Below are positions 17,605 through 26,923 of a stretch of DNA of 64,000 nucleotides, piece by piece. Source of the DNA: Dyella sp. A6. GTDB taxonomy: Bacteria; Pseudomonadota; Gammaproteobacteria; Xanthomonadales; Rhodanobacteraceae. A model generated the notes under the pieces. The model worked only from the letters and a program-made list of their open reading frames with translations, did no database searches and was not told the origin of the DNA. Each line of letters begins with the position of its first letter. Positions within the stretch are counted from its first letter, which is position 1. Location of the stretch: the NCBI RefSeq assembly GCF_036320485.1, contig NZ_CP132911.1:930001-994000 (forward strand). The letters run 5' to 3'. Made by a program: the position numbers and the translations under genes.

Positions 17605-18263
17605 GCATGACGCTGAGTCGCGAAACATGGCTGGACGTGGCCCGCTGGGAACCACCGGCGATGGACGCGCCGGACACGCCGGCCGAGCCGGAGCCGTTGG
17701 AAGACCTGCCTCAGGAAGTGGATCTGGCTGCGCTGGAACAGGCTGCCCGCGAGCAGGGGCGCATCGCCGGCCTGGAAGAAGGTCGCGCCGCCGCGCGTGC
17801 CGAACTGCAGCAGTCGCTGGACCGGTTCGAAGCGCTGATCGATGCCGCGGCACGCCCGCTGCAGGCGCTGGACGACGTCACCGGTCGTGAACTGGGTCGC
17901 CTGGCGATGGTGGTGGCGCAGCGGGTGATCGCAACCGAACTTCGAACCGATCCGGCGCTGGTCGTGCGGGCGGTGCAGCAAGCGGCCGATCTGCTGCCCT
18001 CGTCCAAGCGGGTGCTGCGGGTTGTCCTGCACCCTGACGATCTGGCGCTGGTGAAATCGCTGGACGCGGCAGAAGCGCACTGGGAACTGCGCCCGGACCC
18101 CGGCCTGACGCGAGGCGGCTGCCGGCTGGAGAGCGAAAGCTCGCGGCTCGATGCGCAACTGGAAACGCGGCTCGCCGCGGTGGTCGATGCGGTACTCGGC
18201 GAGGACGATGCGTCCGACGCCGAGCACACGGCGGAACACACACACAGCGGTGATGTCGCATGA
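17601..18263 (+). CDS. fliH: Flagellar assembly protein FliH
   Basis: FliH (220 aa) regulates the FliI ATPase and tethers it to the C ring. It has a low-complexity acidic N-terminus with a Trp (TWLDVARWE), a helix rich in Ala/Glu/Arg with small-residue repeats ([20 protein letters not shown]), and a C-terminal domain with LHPDDLALV and a [20 protein letters not shown] signature. Both ends overlap neighbours by 4 bp. Confidence 0.92.
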   Translation: MSMTLSRETWLDVARWEPPAMDAPDTPAEPEPLEDLPQEVDLAALEQAAREQGRIAGLEEGRAAARAELQQSLDRFEALIDAAARPLQALDDVTGRELGRLAMVVAQRVIATELRTDPALVVRAVQQAADLLPSSKRVLRVVLHPDDLALVKSLDAAEAHWELRPDPGLTRGGCRLESESSRLDAQLETRLAAVVDAVLGEDDASDAEHTAEHTHSGDVA

Positions 18264-19630
18264 CCGACGTCGCCGCCCGCACCGTCGAAAGGCAGCAGCG
18301 CTGGCGCCAGCAGCTGGCCCAGCAGGCACAGCGTGCCGAATCCGCCACCCTGCTGATGGTGGAGGGGCGCCTGCGCCGGGTGATCGGTCTGACCCTGGAA
18401 GCGGAAGGTTGCGAGGCGCCGCTGGGCGCACGCTGCCTGGTGGCTGCCGCCGACGGCAGTGAACTGGATACTGAAGTGGTCGGTTTTGCCGACGAACGCC
18501 TGCTGCTGATGCCGGTGGGCGACATGCACGGCGTGCTGCCCAATGCACGGGTGCGTCCCTGCGCGCGCAGCGGCGGCCTGCCGGTCGGCATGGCCCTGCT
18601 GGGCCGCGTGGTCGGCGCGGATGGCCTGCCGCTGGACGGACAGGGCCCGCTCGAGGTGGACGAACACGCAGCGCTGAAGCGCGAGCCGATCAACCCGATG
18701 GCGCGCAAGCCGATCGACACCGCGCTGGATACCGGCGTGCGTGCGATCAACGGCATGCTGACGGTGGGCCGTGGCCAGCGTCTGGGCCTGTTCGCGGGCT
18801 CCGGCGTCGGCAAATCGACCCTGCTCGGCATGATGACCCGCTACACCGACGCCGACGTGGTGGTGGTCGGCCTGATCGGCGAGCGCGGCCGCGAAGTGAA
18901 GGAATTCGTCGAACACACGCTCGGTGCCGAAGGACGCAAGCGCGCAGTGATCGTCGCGGCGCCGGCCGACGCGCCGCCGCTGCGTCGGTTGCGTGGCGCC
19001 CAGTACGCCACCGCCATCGCCGAGTGGTTCCGCGACCGTGGCCAGCGCGTGCTGCTGCTGATGGATTCGCTGACCCGCTATGCGCAGGCGCAGCGCGAGA
19101 TCGCGCTGGCGATCGGCGAGCCGCCGGCCACCAAGGGTTACCCGCCGTCGGTGTTCGCCATGTTGCCGGCACTGGTCGAACGTGCCGGCAACGACGCGGA
19201 AGGACGTGGCTCGATCACCGCCTTCTACACGGTACTCACCGAAGGCGACGATTACCGTCACGACCCGATTGCCGACGCGGCACGCGCCATTCTCGATGGC
19301 CACATCGTGCTGTCGCGCGACCTGGCCGAAGCCGGCCACTACCCGGCCATCGACATCGAAGCCTCGATCAGCCGCGTGATGCCGGCGGTGGCCGGGCGCG
19401 AGCACATGCGCGACGCGCAACGCTTCCGCCATGTCTATGCGTCCTATCAGCAGCAGCGCGACCTGATCGCCGTCGGCGCCTACCAGAAGGGTGCGGACCC
19501 GCAGATCGACCAGGCGATTGCGATGTGGCCGAAGGTGCGCGCCTACCTGCAGCAGGAAGTCGACGAACCGGTGAACCTGGCCGAGGCGGTCGAGGGGCTG
19601 CAGGGCATCGCCGCCGAGGTGGCCGCATGA
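18260..19630 (+). CDS. fliI: Flagellum-specific export ATPase FliI
   Basis: FliI (456 aa) is the hexameric ATPase of the flagellar type III export apparatus, related to the F1 beta subunit. Walker A is GSGVGKST (within [17 protein letters not shown]), Walker B is [20 protein letters not shown], and [15 protein letters not shown] is the ATPase family signature. The length is normal. It overlaps fliH and fliJ by 4 bp each. Confidence 0.97.
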   Translation: MTDVAARTVERQQRWRQQLAQQAQRAESATLLMVEGRLRRVIGLTLEAEGCEAPLGARCLVAAADGSELDTEVVGFADERLLLMPVGDMHGVLPNARVRPCARSGGLPVGMALLGRVVGADGLPLDGQGPLEVDEHAALKREPINPMARKPIDTALDTGVRAINGMLTVGRGQRLGLFAGSGVGKSTLLGMMTRYTDADVVVVGLIGERGREVKEFVEHTLGAEGRKRAVIVAAPADAPPLRRLRGAQYATAIAEWFRDRGQRVLLLMDSLTRYAQAQREIALAIGEPPATKGYPPSVFAMLPALVERAGNDAEGRGSITAFYTVLTEGDDYRHDPIADAARAILDGHIVLSRDLAEAGHYPAIDIEASISRVMPAVAGREHMRDAQRFRHVYASYQQQRDLIAVGAYQKGADPQIDQAIAMWPKVRAYLQQEVDEPVNLAEAVEGLQGIAAEVAA

Positions 19631-20061
19631 AGTCGCGTTCGGAGCGCCTGATGCCGGCGGTCGATCATGCCCGCCAGAAAACCGAGACTGCACTGCAGAA
19701 GCTCGGCGAGCAGAAGAACCAGCTTGCGCAGGCCGAGCACCAGCTGGCCGAGCTGCAGCGCTATCGGCAGGAATACGCGATGGGTCAGCAATCCGGTGGC
19801 ATGTCGGTACATGCCTTGCTGAACCGCCAGCAGTTCATCGAACGCATCGATCAGGCGATTACCCAGCAGACCCGTGAAGTGGCCCGCCGGCAGCGGTTGC
19901 TGGAACAGGCAGGCTCCAGCTGGCGCGAGGCCAATGCGCGCGAACGCGTGCTGGACGGCGTGGTCGAGCGTGCCGTCGAAGTGGAACGCCGCAGCGAAGA
20001 GCGGCGCGAACAGAACGATGTGGACGAACGCATGCAGCATCGCCGCGAGCGCGCCATCTGA
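19627..20061 (+). CDS. fliJ: Flagellar export protein FliJ
   Basis: FliJ (144 aa) is the antiparallel coiled coil that inserts into the FliI ring and contacts FlhA, and it cycles export chaperones. The whole protein is heptad-rich, Arg/Glu/Gln-rich helix, as expected. ATG 19627 overlaps the fliI stop in ATGA. The frame is open well upstream, but that part is the shadow of fliI. Confidence 0.92.
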   Translation: MKSRSERLMPAVDHARQKTETALQKLGEQKNQLAQAEHQLAELQRYRQEYAMGQQSGGMSVHALLNRQQFIERIDQAITQQTREVARRQRLLEQAGSSWREANARERVLDGVVERAVEVERRSEERREQNDVDERMQHRRERAI

Positions 20062-20075
20062 TCCGAGGTTATCCC

Positions 20076-21395
20076 ATGAGCATTCCCATGCCCGTTTCGA
20101 CCACCACCTCCACCGCCCCGTCACGCGGCCTTGCCGCTGCGGCGGGTCTGGACAGTACCAGTAGCGCCGATGACGGCCTGACGTTCGGTCGCCAACTGGA
20201 CAACGCGCGCAGCCAGAGCCAGTCGCAGGACAATGCGTCCACGGCGTCCGATGGCGCATCGTCTTCGGCCTCAGCCTTGTCGTCCTCGAACGCGTCTTCC
20301 ACGGGCTCTTCGTCGGCCGGATCGTCGTCGTCCGACGCGTCCTCGCAGACCTCCGACAACAGCAGCCAAAGCGGCGACAGCCAGGCCGCCACGGCATCGG
20401 CCGCGGACGGCACGACGGCGAAGACCACGGCCAAGACCACCGGCAAGGGCGACGGCAAGTCGTCCGGCAAGGACAAGAACAAGCAGGGCAACGACAGCTC
20501 GACGCTGGCGGCCAATTTGTTGACGCTGCTCGGTGCCTCCGCACAGACGGCGTCGACGTCGACGTCGACGAAGGGAACCAGCAGCACGAGCGCGGCTGCC
20601 GAAACGGCCAGTGGCGCGGCAGCCGGCATGCTGGCAACGGCGCTGACTGGTGCCGTATCCGCTGGTGCCAGCGTATCGACGGCCGCGATCGGCGCCGGTA
20701 CCAAGGCACTGGCGCAGGCCGACGGCGGTAGCCAGGGCAGCGACACCACGGCCAGCGCCGACACGAGCGCCGCCGACACGGGCAGCAATCTTCTTTCCGC
20801 GGCGCTGGATGCCGCGGTGAAATCCATGGTGGCCGCATCGGCCAAGGGCACGACCTCGGTCGACGCAGCCAGTGCCGCCAAGACGCATGCGCAGAGCCTC
20901 GATCCGTCGTCGCTCGGCAACCTCGGGGCCGGTCTGCAGGGTCTGCAGCAGGGCGGAACGGCGGCGGTGCAGACGCTGACCGTGTCGGCGCCCGTCGGCA
21001 GTGCGTCGTTCTCGCAGGAGCTGGGCCAACAGGTGGTATGGCTCAGCGGTCAGGACGTGAAGCAGGCAACGATCCGCCTGCATCCGAAGGATCTCGGCGC
21101 GCTCGACGTGAAGGTCAGTCTGGCGCACGACAACCGGGTCAACGTGAGTTTTGCCGCACAACACCCGGCTGCCGTGACGGCGGTGCAGCAGACGCTGAGC
21201 CAGCTCGACACGATGCTGGCGGGGCAGGGGTTATCGCTGGGTCAGGCGCAGGTGGGCCAGCAGGGCAGCGGCCAGCAGGGCGGCAGTGCATCCTCGCGCA
21301 GTGATGGCCCCGGCGAAGTCGATGCAGTCGCCGACGTGGCGTCGACGACGTCGGTGCGGACCACGGCGCTGGGCCTGCTCGACATGTTCGCCTGA
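20076..21395 (+). CDS. fliK: Flagellar hook-length control protein FliK
   Basis: FliK (439 aa) is the secreted ruler that measures hook length and triggers the FlhB specificity switch. The long N-terminal two thirds is low-complexity Ser/Ala/Thr/Gln/Lys, as usual. The C-terminal Flg_hook domain (about residues 310-400) includes QATIRLHPKDLGALDVKVSL and HPAAVTAVQQTLSQLDTMLA. It lies 14 bp after fliJ and ends the operon. A 310-bp gap with a new promoter follows. A second FliK-like gene is at 37842. Confidence 0.92.
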   Translation: MSIPMPVSTTTSTAPSRGLAAAAGLDSTSSADDGLTFGRQLDNARSQSQSQDNASTASDGASSSASALSSSNASSTGSSSAGSSSSDASSQTSDNSSQSGDSQAATASAADGTTAKTTAKTTGKGDGKSSGKDKNKQGNDSSTLAANLLTLLGASAQTASTSTSTKGTSSTSAAAETASGAAAGMLATALTGAVSAGASVSTAAIGAGTKALAQADGGSQGSDTTASADTSAADTGSNLLSAALDAAVKSMVAASAKGTTSVDAASAAKTHAQSLDPSSLGNLGAGLQGLQQGGTAAVQTLTVSAPVGSASFSQELGQQVVWLSGQDVKQATIRLHPKDLGALDVKVSLAHDNRVNVSFAAQHPAAVTAVQQTLSQLDTMLAGQGLSLGQAQVGQQGSGQQGGSASSRSDGPGEVDAVADVASTTSVRTTALGLLDMFA

Positions 21396-21705
21396 GCTGG
21401 CGGCGGCCGTCCGGTCGCCGTTCCGGTTCCATTCCTCCGATCCACCCACCATCGATCCGGCCGGTGCGCGACACCGTCCGGATCGTCGGCGTGTCCGGCA
21501 TCGGCGACGGCAAGACGTCGTCGCATCGGCGCGACGACGCGGCGACACGCGTCAAGAAAGCGCCGCCGCGTGCTCTGTCTTTGATCAAGTAACTGTGAAA
21601 TAAGGGTTTTCTGGTGTGGCATACCGTTTGCATCAACGGTAGCGAACGCCGTGTTCCAGCCTCCGGCACACGGCCCGACTCCCACACCCTGGTCCTGAGG
21701 TTTCG
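21396..21705 (+). promoter_or_regulatory. fliK-fliL intergenic region with regulatory sites
   Basis: There is no coding frame of interest. It contains CGCGTCAAG (21548-21556), whose reverse strand resembles the TTGACACG-like sequence before fleQ, an IHF-like GATCAA-N4-CTG (21583-21595), and a strong sigma-54 promoter (21617-21632). This is the layout of an enhancer, a bending site and a sigma-54 promoter. Confidence 0.6.
21617..21632 (+). promoter_or_regulatory. Sigma-54 promoter of the fliL operon
   Basis: TGGCATA-CCGT-TTGCA matches TGGCACG-N4-TTGCW almost perfectly, with GG and GC exactly 10 nt apart. It sits 74 bp before fliL and should drive fliLMNOPQR-flhB-flhA. Confidence 0.85.
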
Positions 21706-22206
21706 ATGTCGAACAAAGAGCAAAACACGGAAGCAGCCGCACCGGCCCGAGGAGGCAAGAAGGGGCTGGTCATCGGCCTGGTGGTCGCCCTGGTGGCGGT
21801 ACTGGGCGTCGGCGGCTACGCGATGCTGCGGATGCGGCACGGGGCGGCCGGCGGCGCCACTGCCCAGGCTGCGGCACCCAAGCCCCAGCCGGCAATGTAT
21901 CTGCCGCTGGATCCGCCGTTCGTGGTGAATTTCCAGACCAAGCAGTCGCCGAGCTACCTGCAGGTGGGCGTGACCCTGATGGCGCACGACGCGGCGGCGA
22001 TCAAGGCGGCGAAGGATGCCGATCCGGTGGTCCGCAACGCGCTGGTCATGCTGTTCAGCGCGCAGTCCGCGACTGATCTGGCCACCACCGCAGGCAAGCA
22101 GAAGCTGCGTGCCGAGGCACTGAAGGCGGTGCAGAAGGTGGTGCAGGAACGGCTCGGCCGTCCCGGCATCGACGCGCTGTATTTCACCAGCTTCGTGATG
22201 CAGTAA
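21706..22206 (+). CDS. fliL: Flagellar basal body-associated protein FliL
   Basis: FliL (166 aa) is an inner-membrane protein that supports stator function and swarming. A single N-terminal membrane helix is visible at about residues 19-40 (GLVIGLVVALVAVLGVGGYA), followed by the periplasmic FliL domain (YLPLDPPFVVNFQ, then YLQVGVTLMA) and a C-terminus with DALYFTSFVMQ. Its TAA overlaps the fliM ATG by one base. Confidence 0.95.
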   Translation: MSNKEQNTEAAAPARGGKKGLVIGLVVALVAVLGVGGYAMLRMRHGAAGGATAQAAAPKPQPAMYLPLDPPFVVNFQTKQSPSYLQVGVTLMAHDAAAIKAAKDADPVVRNALVMLFSAQSATDLATTAGKQKLRAEALKAVQKVVQERLGRPGIDALYFTSFVMQ

Positions 22207-23222
22207 TGAGCGACCTGCTTTCACAGGAAGAGATCGACGCCCTGCTCAACGGCGTCGATGGCGGCGCGGTGGAAACCGGCGGCGACGAACCGCCGCCGCG
22301 CGAAGCCGTGCTGTCCTATGACTTCACCCAGCAGGACCGCATCGTGCGCGGCCGCCTGCCGACGCTGGAGATGGTCAACGACCGTTTCGCGCGGTACTTC
22401 CGCACCGGCGTGTTCAGCGTGCTGCGCAAGACCTGCGAGGTCTCGGTGCTGGGCGTGAAGATGGTCAAGTTCAACGAATACGTGCATGGCCTGGCTGTGC
22501 CGACCAATCTCAACCTCGTGAAAGTGAAGCCGCTGCGGGGCACCGCGCTGGTGGTGATGGAGCCGCGCCTGGTCTTCACCGTCATCGATAATTTCTTCGG
22601 TGGCGACGGCCGCTTCCATGCACGCATCGAGGGGCGCGACTTCACGCCGACCGAGAACCGCGTGATCCAGATCGTGCTGGCCGAGGTGTTCAACGCCATG
22701 ATCGAGGCGTGGGCGCCGGTGCTGCCGTTGCAGTTCGAATTCATCAACGCGGAGATCAATCCGCAGTTCGCGAACATCGTCAGCCCCACCGAGACGGTGG
22801 TGGTCTCGCGCTTCCACGTCGAACTGGATGGCGGCGGCGGCGAAGTGCACCTGACCATGCCGTACTCGATGATCGAGCCGATCCGCACGCTGCTCGATGC
22901 GGGCGTGCAGAGCGACCGCGTCGAGCGCGACGACCGCTGGCTGGAATGCCTGCACGATGAGGTGCTCGACGCCGAGGTCGAACTGAGCACCCTGCTGGTG
23001 GAGTCGATCCTCAGCATCGGCGACTTCCTCAACCTGCGGCCGGGCGACGTGATCCCCATTCCCAAGCCCGGCCTGTGCACGGTGTTTGCCGAAGACGTAC
23101 CCATTTTCCGCGGCCATTACGGCCTTTCCAGCGGCCATAGCGCCGTCCGTTTCCATGCCCACGCCGGTCGCCGCGAGGCGCAGGCGAACAATGAATTTTC
23201 GATCGGGAATCCATCCGCATGA
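22206..23222 (+). CDS. fliM: Flagellar motor switch protein FliM
   Basis: FliM (338 aa) is the C-ring protein that receives phospho-CheY. The extreme N-terminus MSDLLSQEEIDALLNGV is the conserved CheY-P binding helix. The middle CheC-like domain and the C-terminal SpoA domain (LNLRPGDVIPIPKP) follow. The length is typical. It overlaps fliL by 1 bp and fliN by 4 bp. Confidence 0.97.
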   Translation: MSDLLSQEEIDALLNGVDGGAVETGGDEPPPREAVLSYDFTQQDRIVRGRLPTLEMVNDRFARYFRTGVFSVLRKTCEVSVLGVKMVKFNEYVHGLAVPTNLNLVKVKPLRGTALVVMEPRLVFTVIDNFFGGDGRFHARIEGRDFTPTENRVIQIVLAEVFNAMIEAWAPVLPLQFEFINAEINPQFANIVSPTETVVVSRFHVELDGGGGEVHLTMPYSMIEPIRTLLDAGVQSDRVERDDRWLECLHDEVLDAEVELSTLLVESILSIGDFLNLRPGDVIPIPKPGLCTVFAEDVPIFRGHYGLSSGHSAVRFHAHAGRREAQANNEFSIGNPSA

Positions 23223-23572
23223 CCCAGACCTACGAAACCGAAAACGACGATGCCGCCGTGGGCGTGGCTGCCCGTCCGGAAATCGGCGGCATGACCCATG
23301 GCGAAGCGTCGGACGTGAACCTGGACATGATCCTGGACGTGCCGGTAACGCTGGCGATGGAAGTCGGCCGCACCCGCATCAGCATCCGCAACCTGCTGCA
23401 GCTCAACCAGGGCTCGGTGGTGGAGCTGGATCGCGCGGCCGGCGAGCCGCTGGACGTCTACGTCAACGGCACCCTGGTCGCCCACGGCGAAGTGGTGGTG
23501 ATCAACGAGAAGTTCGGCATCCGCCTGACCGACGTGATCAGCCCCGCCGAGCGCGTGCGCAAGCTCCGCTGA
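23219..23572 (+). CDS. fliN: Flagellar motor switch protein FliN
   Basis: FliN (117 aa) forms the base of the C ring and docks FliH. The SpoA domain is clear: LDVPVTLAMEVGRTRISIRN, LLQLNQGSVVELDRAAGEPL, VYVNGTLVAHGEVVVINEKF. It overlaps fliM and fliO. Confidence 0.97.
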   Translation: MTQTYETENDDAAVGVAARPEIGGMTHGEASDVNLDMILDVPVTLAMEVGRTRISIRNLLQLNQGSVVELDRAAGEPLDVYVNGTLVAHGEVVVINEKFGIRLTDVISPAERVRKLR

Positions 23573-23976
23573 TGACCACGCTGGCCTTCATGAGCGTCGC
23601 GCCGGTCGCGGCCTCGCCGCTGGCGGCGGGTGCCACGCCCAGCCTCGGCGGCGAGCTGCTGCAGGTGGTGCTGAGCCTGGCGGGGGTGGTCCTGCTGATC
23701 GTCGCCGCCGGCTGGCTGAGCCGTCGCGTGCAGGCGCGCACCCGTCCCGGTGGACGCCGCCTGCGCTGCGTGGAATCGATCGCATTGGGCGCACGCGAGC
23801 GCGTGCTGCTGCTGGATGCCGACGGCAAACGCCTGCTGCTGGGTGTGGGCGCGGGCGGTGTGCGCACGCTGCACGTCTACGACGGCGAGGCGCAACCCGT
23901 GGCAGAGGCACCGACCCCGTCCGCGCCCGCCTCGCCGTTCGCCGAACTGCTGGCTGGCTGGAGGACGCGCCGATGA
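23572..23976 (+). CDS. fliO: Flagellar biosynthesis protein FliO
   Basis: FliO (134 aa) is a small membrane protein that assists FliP ring assembly. One membrane helix is visible (about residues 28-50, LLQVVLSLAGVVLLIVAAGW), followed by a cytoplasmic part with LRCVESIALGARERVLLLDA and KRLLLGVGAGGVRTLHV, the FliO signature. ATG 23572 overlaps the fliN stop by one base. Confidence 0.92.
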   Translation: MTTLAFMSVAPVAASPLAAGATPSLGGELLQVVLSLAGVVLLIVAAGWLSRRVQARTRPGGRRLRCVESIALGARERVLLLDADGKRLLLGVGAGGVRTLHVYDGEAQPVAEAPTPSAPASPFAELLAGWRTRR

Positions 23977-24734
23977 AGACGATGCGCTGGTTCCTCCTGC
24001 TTCTGCTGCTGGGCCTGCCGCTGCTGGCCTGGGGCAATCCGGTCAGCCCCGGCGTGCCGGGCATCCCCGTGCTGAGCGTGCACAACGCCGGTGCCGGCGT
24101 GCAGAACTGGACCCTGTCGCTGCAGGTGCTGGCGCTGATGACCGCGCTGACCCTGCTGCCGGCATTGCTGCTGATGATGACCTCGTTCACGCGCATCATC
24201 ATCGTGCTCGGCTTCCTGCGCCAGGCGCTGGGCACGCAGAGCACGCCACCCAATCAGGTGCTGCTGGGCCTGTCGCTGTTCCTCACCCTGTTCGTGATGT
24301 CGCCGGTGTTCAACCGCGCCTATCAGGACGGCGTGAAGCCGTACATGGACGGCCAGGTCACCGCGATGCAGGCGGTGCCGGCCGCGGCGGCGCCGTTCAA
24401 GCGCTTCATGCTCGACCAGACGCGTGACGCCGACCTGCAGCTGTTCACCCGGCTGGCCGGCCTGAAGCCGTATGCCAGCCGCGCCGACGTGCCGTTCCGG
24501 GTGGCGATGCCGGCCTTCGTCACCTCGGAACTGAAGACCGCGTTCCAGATGGGCTTCCTGCTGTTCATCCCGTTCCTGATCATCGACCTGGTGGTGGCCA
24601 GCGTGCTGATGTCGATGGGCATGATGATGGTCTCGCCAGTCACCATCTCGCTGCCGTTCAAGCTGATGCTGTTCGTGCTGGTGAATGGCTGGACGCTGCT
24701 GCTCGGCACGCTGGCCGGGAGTTTCTACACATGA
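23973..24734 (+). CDS. fliP: Flagellar export gate protein FliP
   Basis: FliP (253 aa), core of the FliPQR export gate. The N-terminal hydrophobic stretch (WFLLLLLLGLPLLAWG) looks like the cleaved signal peptide known for FliP. Signatures are MMTSFTRIIIVLGFLRQALG, PNQVLLGLSLFLTLFVMSPV, FVTSELKTAFQMGFLLFIPF and SMGMMMVSPVTISLPFKLML. It overlaps fliO and fliQ by 4 bp each. Confidence 0.97.
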   Translation: MKTMRWFLLLLLLGLPLLAWGNPVSPGVPGIPVLSVHNAGAGVQNWTLSLQVLALMTALTLLPALLLMMTSFTRIIIVLGFLRQALGTQSTPPNQVLLGLSLFLTLFVMSPVFNRAYQDGVKPYMDGQVTAMQAVPAAAAPFKRFMLDQTRDADLQLFTRLAGLKPYASRADVPFRVAMPAFVTSELKTAFQMGFLLFIPFLIIDLVVASVLMSMGMMMVSPVTISLPFKLMLFVLVNGWTLLLGTLAGSFYT

Positions 24735-25000
24735 CGCCCGAGTCGGTCATCGCGTTCGGCCAGCATGCGCTCTACGTGGCGATGCTGGTGGCCGCACCGC
24801 TGCTGCTCACCGCACTGGCGGTGGGCCTGCTGATCGGCGTTATCCAGGCGGCCACGCAGATCAACGAGATGACGCTGAGCTTCATCCCCAAGCTGATCGC
24901 GATGGCCGTGGTAGGGGTGATCGCCGGTCCCTGGATGCTGCGTACGCTGGTGCAGTTCACCCACGACCTGATCATCAGCCTGCCCGGGGTCGTGCGATGA
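24731..25000 (+). CDS. fliQ: Flagellar export gate protein FliQ
   Basis: FliQ (89 aa) has two membrane helices and packs around the FliPR core. The signature GLLIGVIQAATQINEMTLSF and the following FIPKLIA are present. It overlaps fliP and fliR by 4 bp. Confidence 0.96.
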   Translation: MTPESVIAFGQHALYVAMLVAAPLLLTALAVGLLIGVIQAATQINEMTLSFIPKLIAMAVVGVIAGPWMLRTLVQFTHDLIISLPGVVR

Positions 25001-25767
25001 ATGCGATCGATCTGTCGCAGCTGCCGATGTGGGCCGGCCGGGTGATGTGGGTGATGGCCCGCGTGGCGGGCTTGTGCCTGACCGCGCCGGTGTTCGGCGC
25101 CACCACGGTGCCGGCGCAGGTGCGCATCGCGGTAATCGTGCTGCTGACCCTGGTGCTGGTGCCGCTGGCGCCGGCCAGCGTCGATCCGCTGAGCGTGGCG
25201 GGCGCGATCACCCTGGTGCAGCAGCTGCTGCTGGGCGCGGTGATCGGTTTCGTCCTGTGGCTCAGCTTCCAGGCGGTGTCCTACGGTGGGCAGGCGGTGG
25301 CGCAGAGCATGGGGCTGGGCTTCGCCGAATCAGTCGATCCGTCCGGTGGCGGCAGCTCGCCGACGCTGGGCCAGTTCTACCTGCTGCTGGTCACGCTGCT
25401 GTTTCTGGCGATGAACGGGCACCTGCGCCTGATCGCCCTGCTGGCCGACAGCTTCCGTCGGCTGCCGCCGGGCACATCGGTCATCTCCCCGGCCGGGCTG
25501 CATGCGGTAACGATGTTCGGCGGCGAGCTGTTCCTGGGCGCGGTGCGCGTTGCGCTGCCGGCGCTGACCGCGCTGCTGGTGGTCAACATGGGGTTTGCCG
25601 CGATCAGCCGCGCCGCGCCGTCGATGAACCTGTTCGCGGTGGGCTTTCCGATCATCCTTAGCCTGGGTTTCATCGCGGTGTGGCTGTCGCTGCGCAGCCT
25701 GCCGGGTGCGTTCGCGGCGATCGAGGACCGTACCTGGACCTTGATGCACCAGCTGGCGGGGGGCTGA
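24997..25767 (+). CDS. fliR: Flagellar export gate protein FliR
   Basis: FliR (256 aa) is the multi-helix export gate subunit. Typical elements are RVAGLCLTAPVFGATTVPAQ, the membrane-spanning LLLGAVIGFVLWLSFQAV, and GFAESVDPSGGGSSPTLGQF. ATG 24997 overlaps the fliQ stop (ATGA). flhB begins 4 bp downstream. Confidence 0.95.
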   Translation: MNAIDLSQLPMWAGRVMWVMARVAGLCLTAPVFGATTVPAQVRIAVIVLLTLVLVPLAPASVDPLSVAGAITLVQQLLLGAVIGFVLWLSFQAVSYGGQAVAQSMGLGFAESVDPSGGGSSPTLGQFYLLLVTLLFLAMNGHLRLIALLADSFRRLPPGTSVISPAGLHAVTMFGGELFLGAVRVALPALTALLVVNMGFAAISRAAPSMNLFAVGFPIILSLGFIAVWLSLRSLPGAFAAIEDRTWTLMHQLAGG

Positions 25768-25771
25768 TCCG

Positions 25772-26911
25772 TTGGCCGAGAAAGACGACCAGGAACGCAC
25801 TGAACAGCCATCCGAAAAGCGCCTTCGCGAGGCGCGCGAGAAGGGTGACGTTCCGCGTTCGCGCGATCTTTCCGGCGCGCTGGTGACGATCGCCGGGATG
25901 GCGGCGATGATGTCCGGCAGCTCGCAGGCCTGGACGCATGCGCAGCGCATCTACCAGCTCGGCCTGAGCTATGACCGGGCCGAGCTGATGTCGGGCCAGC
26001 TGCCGCTGCACGTGCTCAGTGCGGCCGGCTGGGAAGCGCTGCTGCTGTTCGCGCCGGTGGCGCTGGCCACGGTGCTGGCGGCGCTCGGAGCGCCCCTGCT
26101 GCTGGGCGGCTGGAGCTTCAGCAGCGAGGCGCTGATGCCGAAGTTCGATCACCTGGACCCGATCGCGGGACTGGGCCGCATGGTCTCGATGCGCGGGCTG
26201 GTGGAGCTGGGCAAGTCGCTGCTCAAGCTGGCCTTCATCGGTGCCGCGCTGCTGCTGCTGCTGCGCCACAGCGCTGGCGCCATGCTGAATACCGGCAATG
26301 GCCATGTTGCCGACGACATCGCCGCATCGATGTCGCTGCTGGGCCGTTCGGCCCTGCTGTTCGGCGTGATGCTGGGCCTGATCGGTGGCATCGACGCGGT
26401 CTACCAGCGGTTCGACTACAACCGCCGCCAGCGCATGACCAAGCAGGAACTGCGCGACGAATCGAAGGAAACCGACGGCAATCCCGAGCTGAAGGGCCGC
26501 ATCCGCCAGATGCAGCACCAGATGTCGCGCAAGCGCATGATGCAGGACCTGCCCAAGGCCGACGTGGTGGTGACCAACCCCACCCACTTCGCCGTGGCGC
26601 TGCGCTACGACGACGGCCGCATGCGCGCGCCGCGGGTAATCGCCAAGGGCATGGACGTGCTGGCCCAGCAGATCCGGCTGGTGGCCTCCAGTCACCGTAT
26701 TCCGATGGTGGAAGCGCCGCCGCTGGCGCGTGCGCTGTACGCCACCACCCAGCTTGGCCAGGAAGTGCCCGCCGCACTGTACGTGGCAGTGGCACAGGTG
26801 CTGGCCTACGTCTACCAGCTGAAGCAGGCGACCGAACACGGCGCGACGCCGCCCGAACCTCCCTCGCCGCAGGTCGATCCGGACCTGCTCGGCCCCTACC
26901 GCGAATCCTGA
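25772..26911 (+). CDS. flhB: Flagellar export switch protein FlhB (TTG start)
   Basis: FlhB (379 aa) sets export substrate specificity. The N-terminus has EKTEQPT-like DDQERTEQPSEKRLREAREK, four membrane helices follow, and the cytoplasmic domain contains the self-cleaving NPTH at residues 269-272. The downstream region VIAKGMDVLAQQIR, RIPMVEAPPLARALY is complete, with a Pro-rich tail. The start is TTG at 25772, since no ATG or GTG gives the conserved N-terminus; the stretch GGCGGGGGG precedes it. A detached homologue of its C-terminal domain is at 37588. Confidence 0.95.
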   Translation: MAEKDDQERTEQPSEKRLREAREKGDVPRSRDLSGALVTIAGMAAMMSGSSQAWTHAQRIYQLGLSYDRAELMSGQLPLHVLSAAGWEALLLFAPVALATVLAALGAPLLLGGWSFSSEALMPKFDHLDPIAGLGRMVSMRGLVELGKSLLKLAFIGAALLLLLRHSAGAMLNTGNGHVADDIAASMSLLGRSALLFGVMLGLIGGIDAVYQRFDYNRRQRMTKQELRDESKETDGNPELKGRIRQMQHQMSRKRMMQDLPKADVVVTNPTHFAVALRYDDGRMRAPRVIAKGMDVLAQQIRLVASSHRIPMVEAPPLARALYATTQLGQEVPAALYVAVAQVLAYVYQLKQATEHGATPPEPPSPQVDPDLLGPYRES

Positions 26912-26923
26912 GGCTAAGCCATC

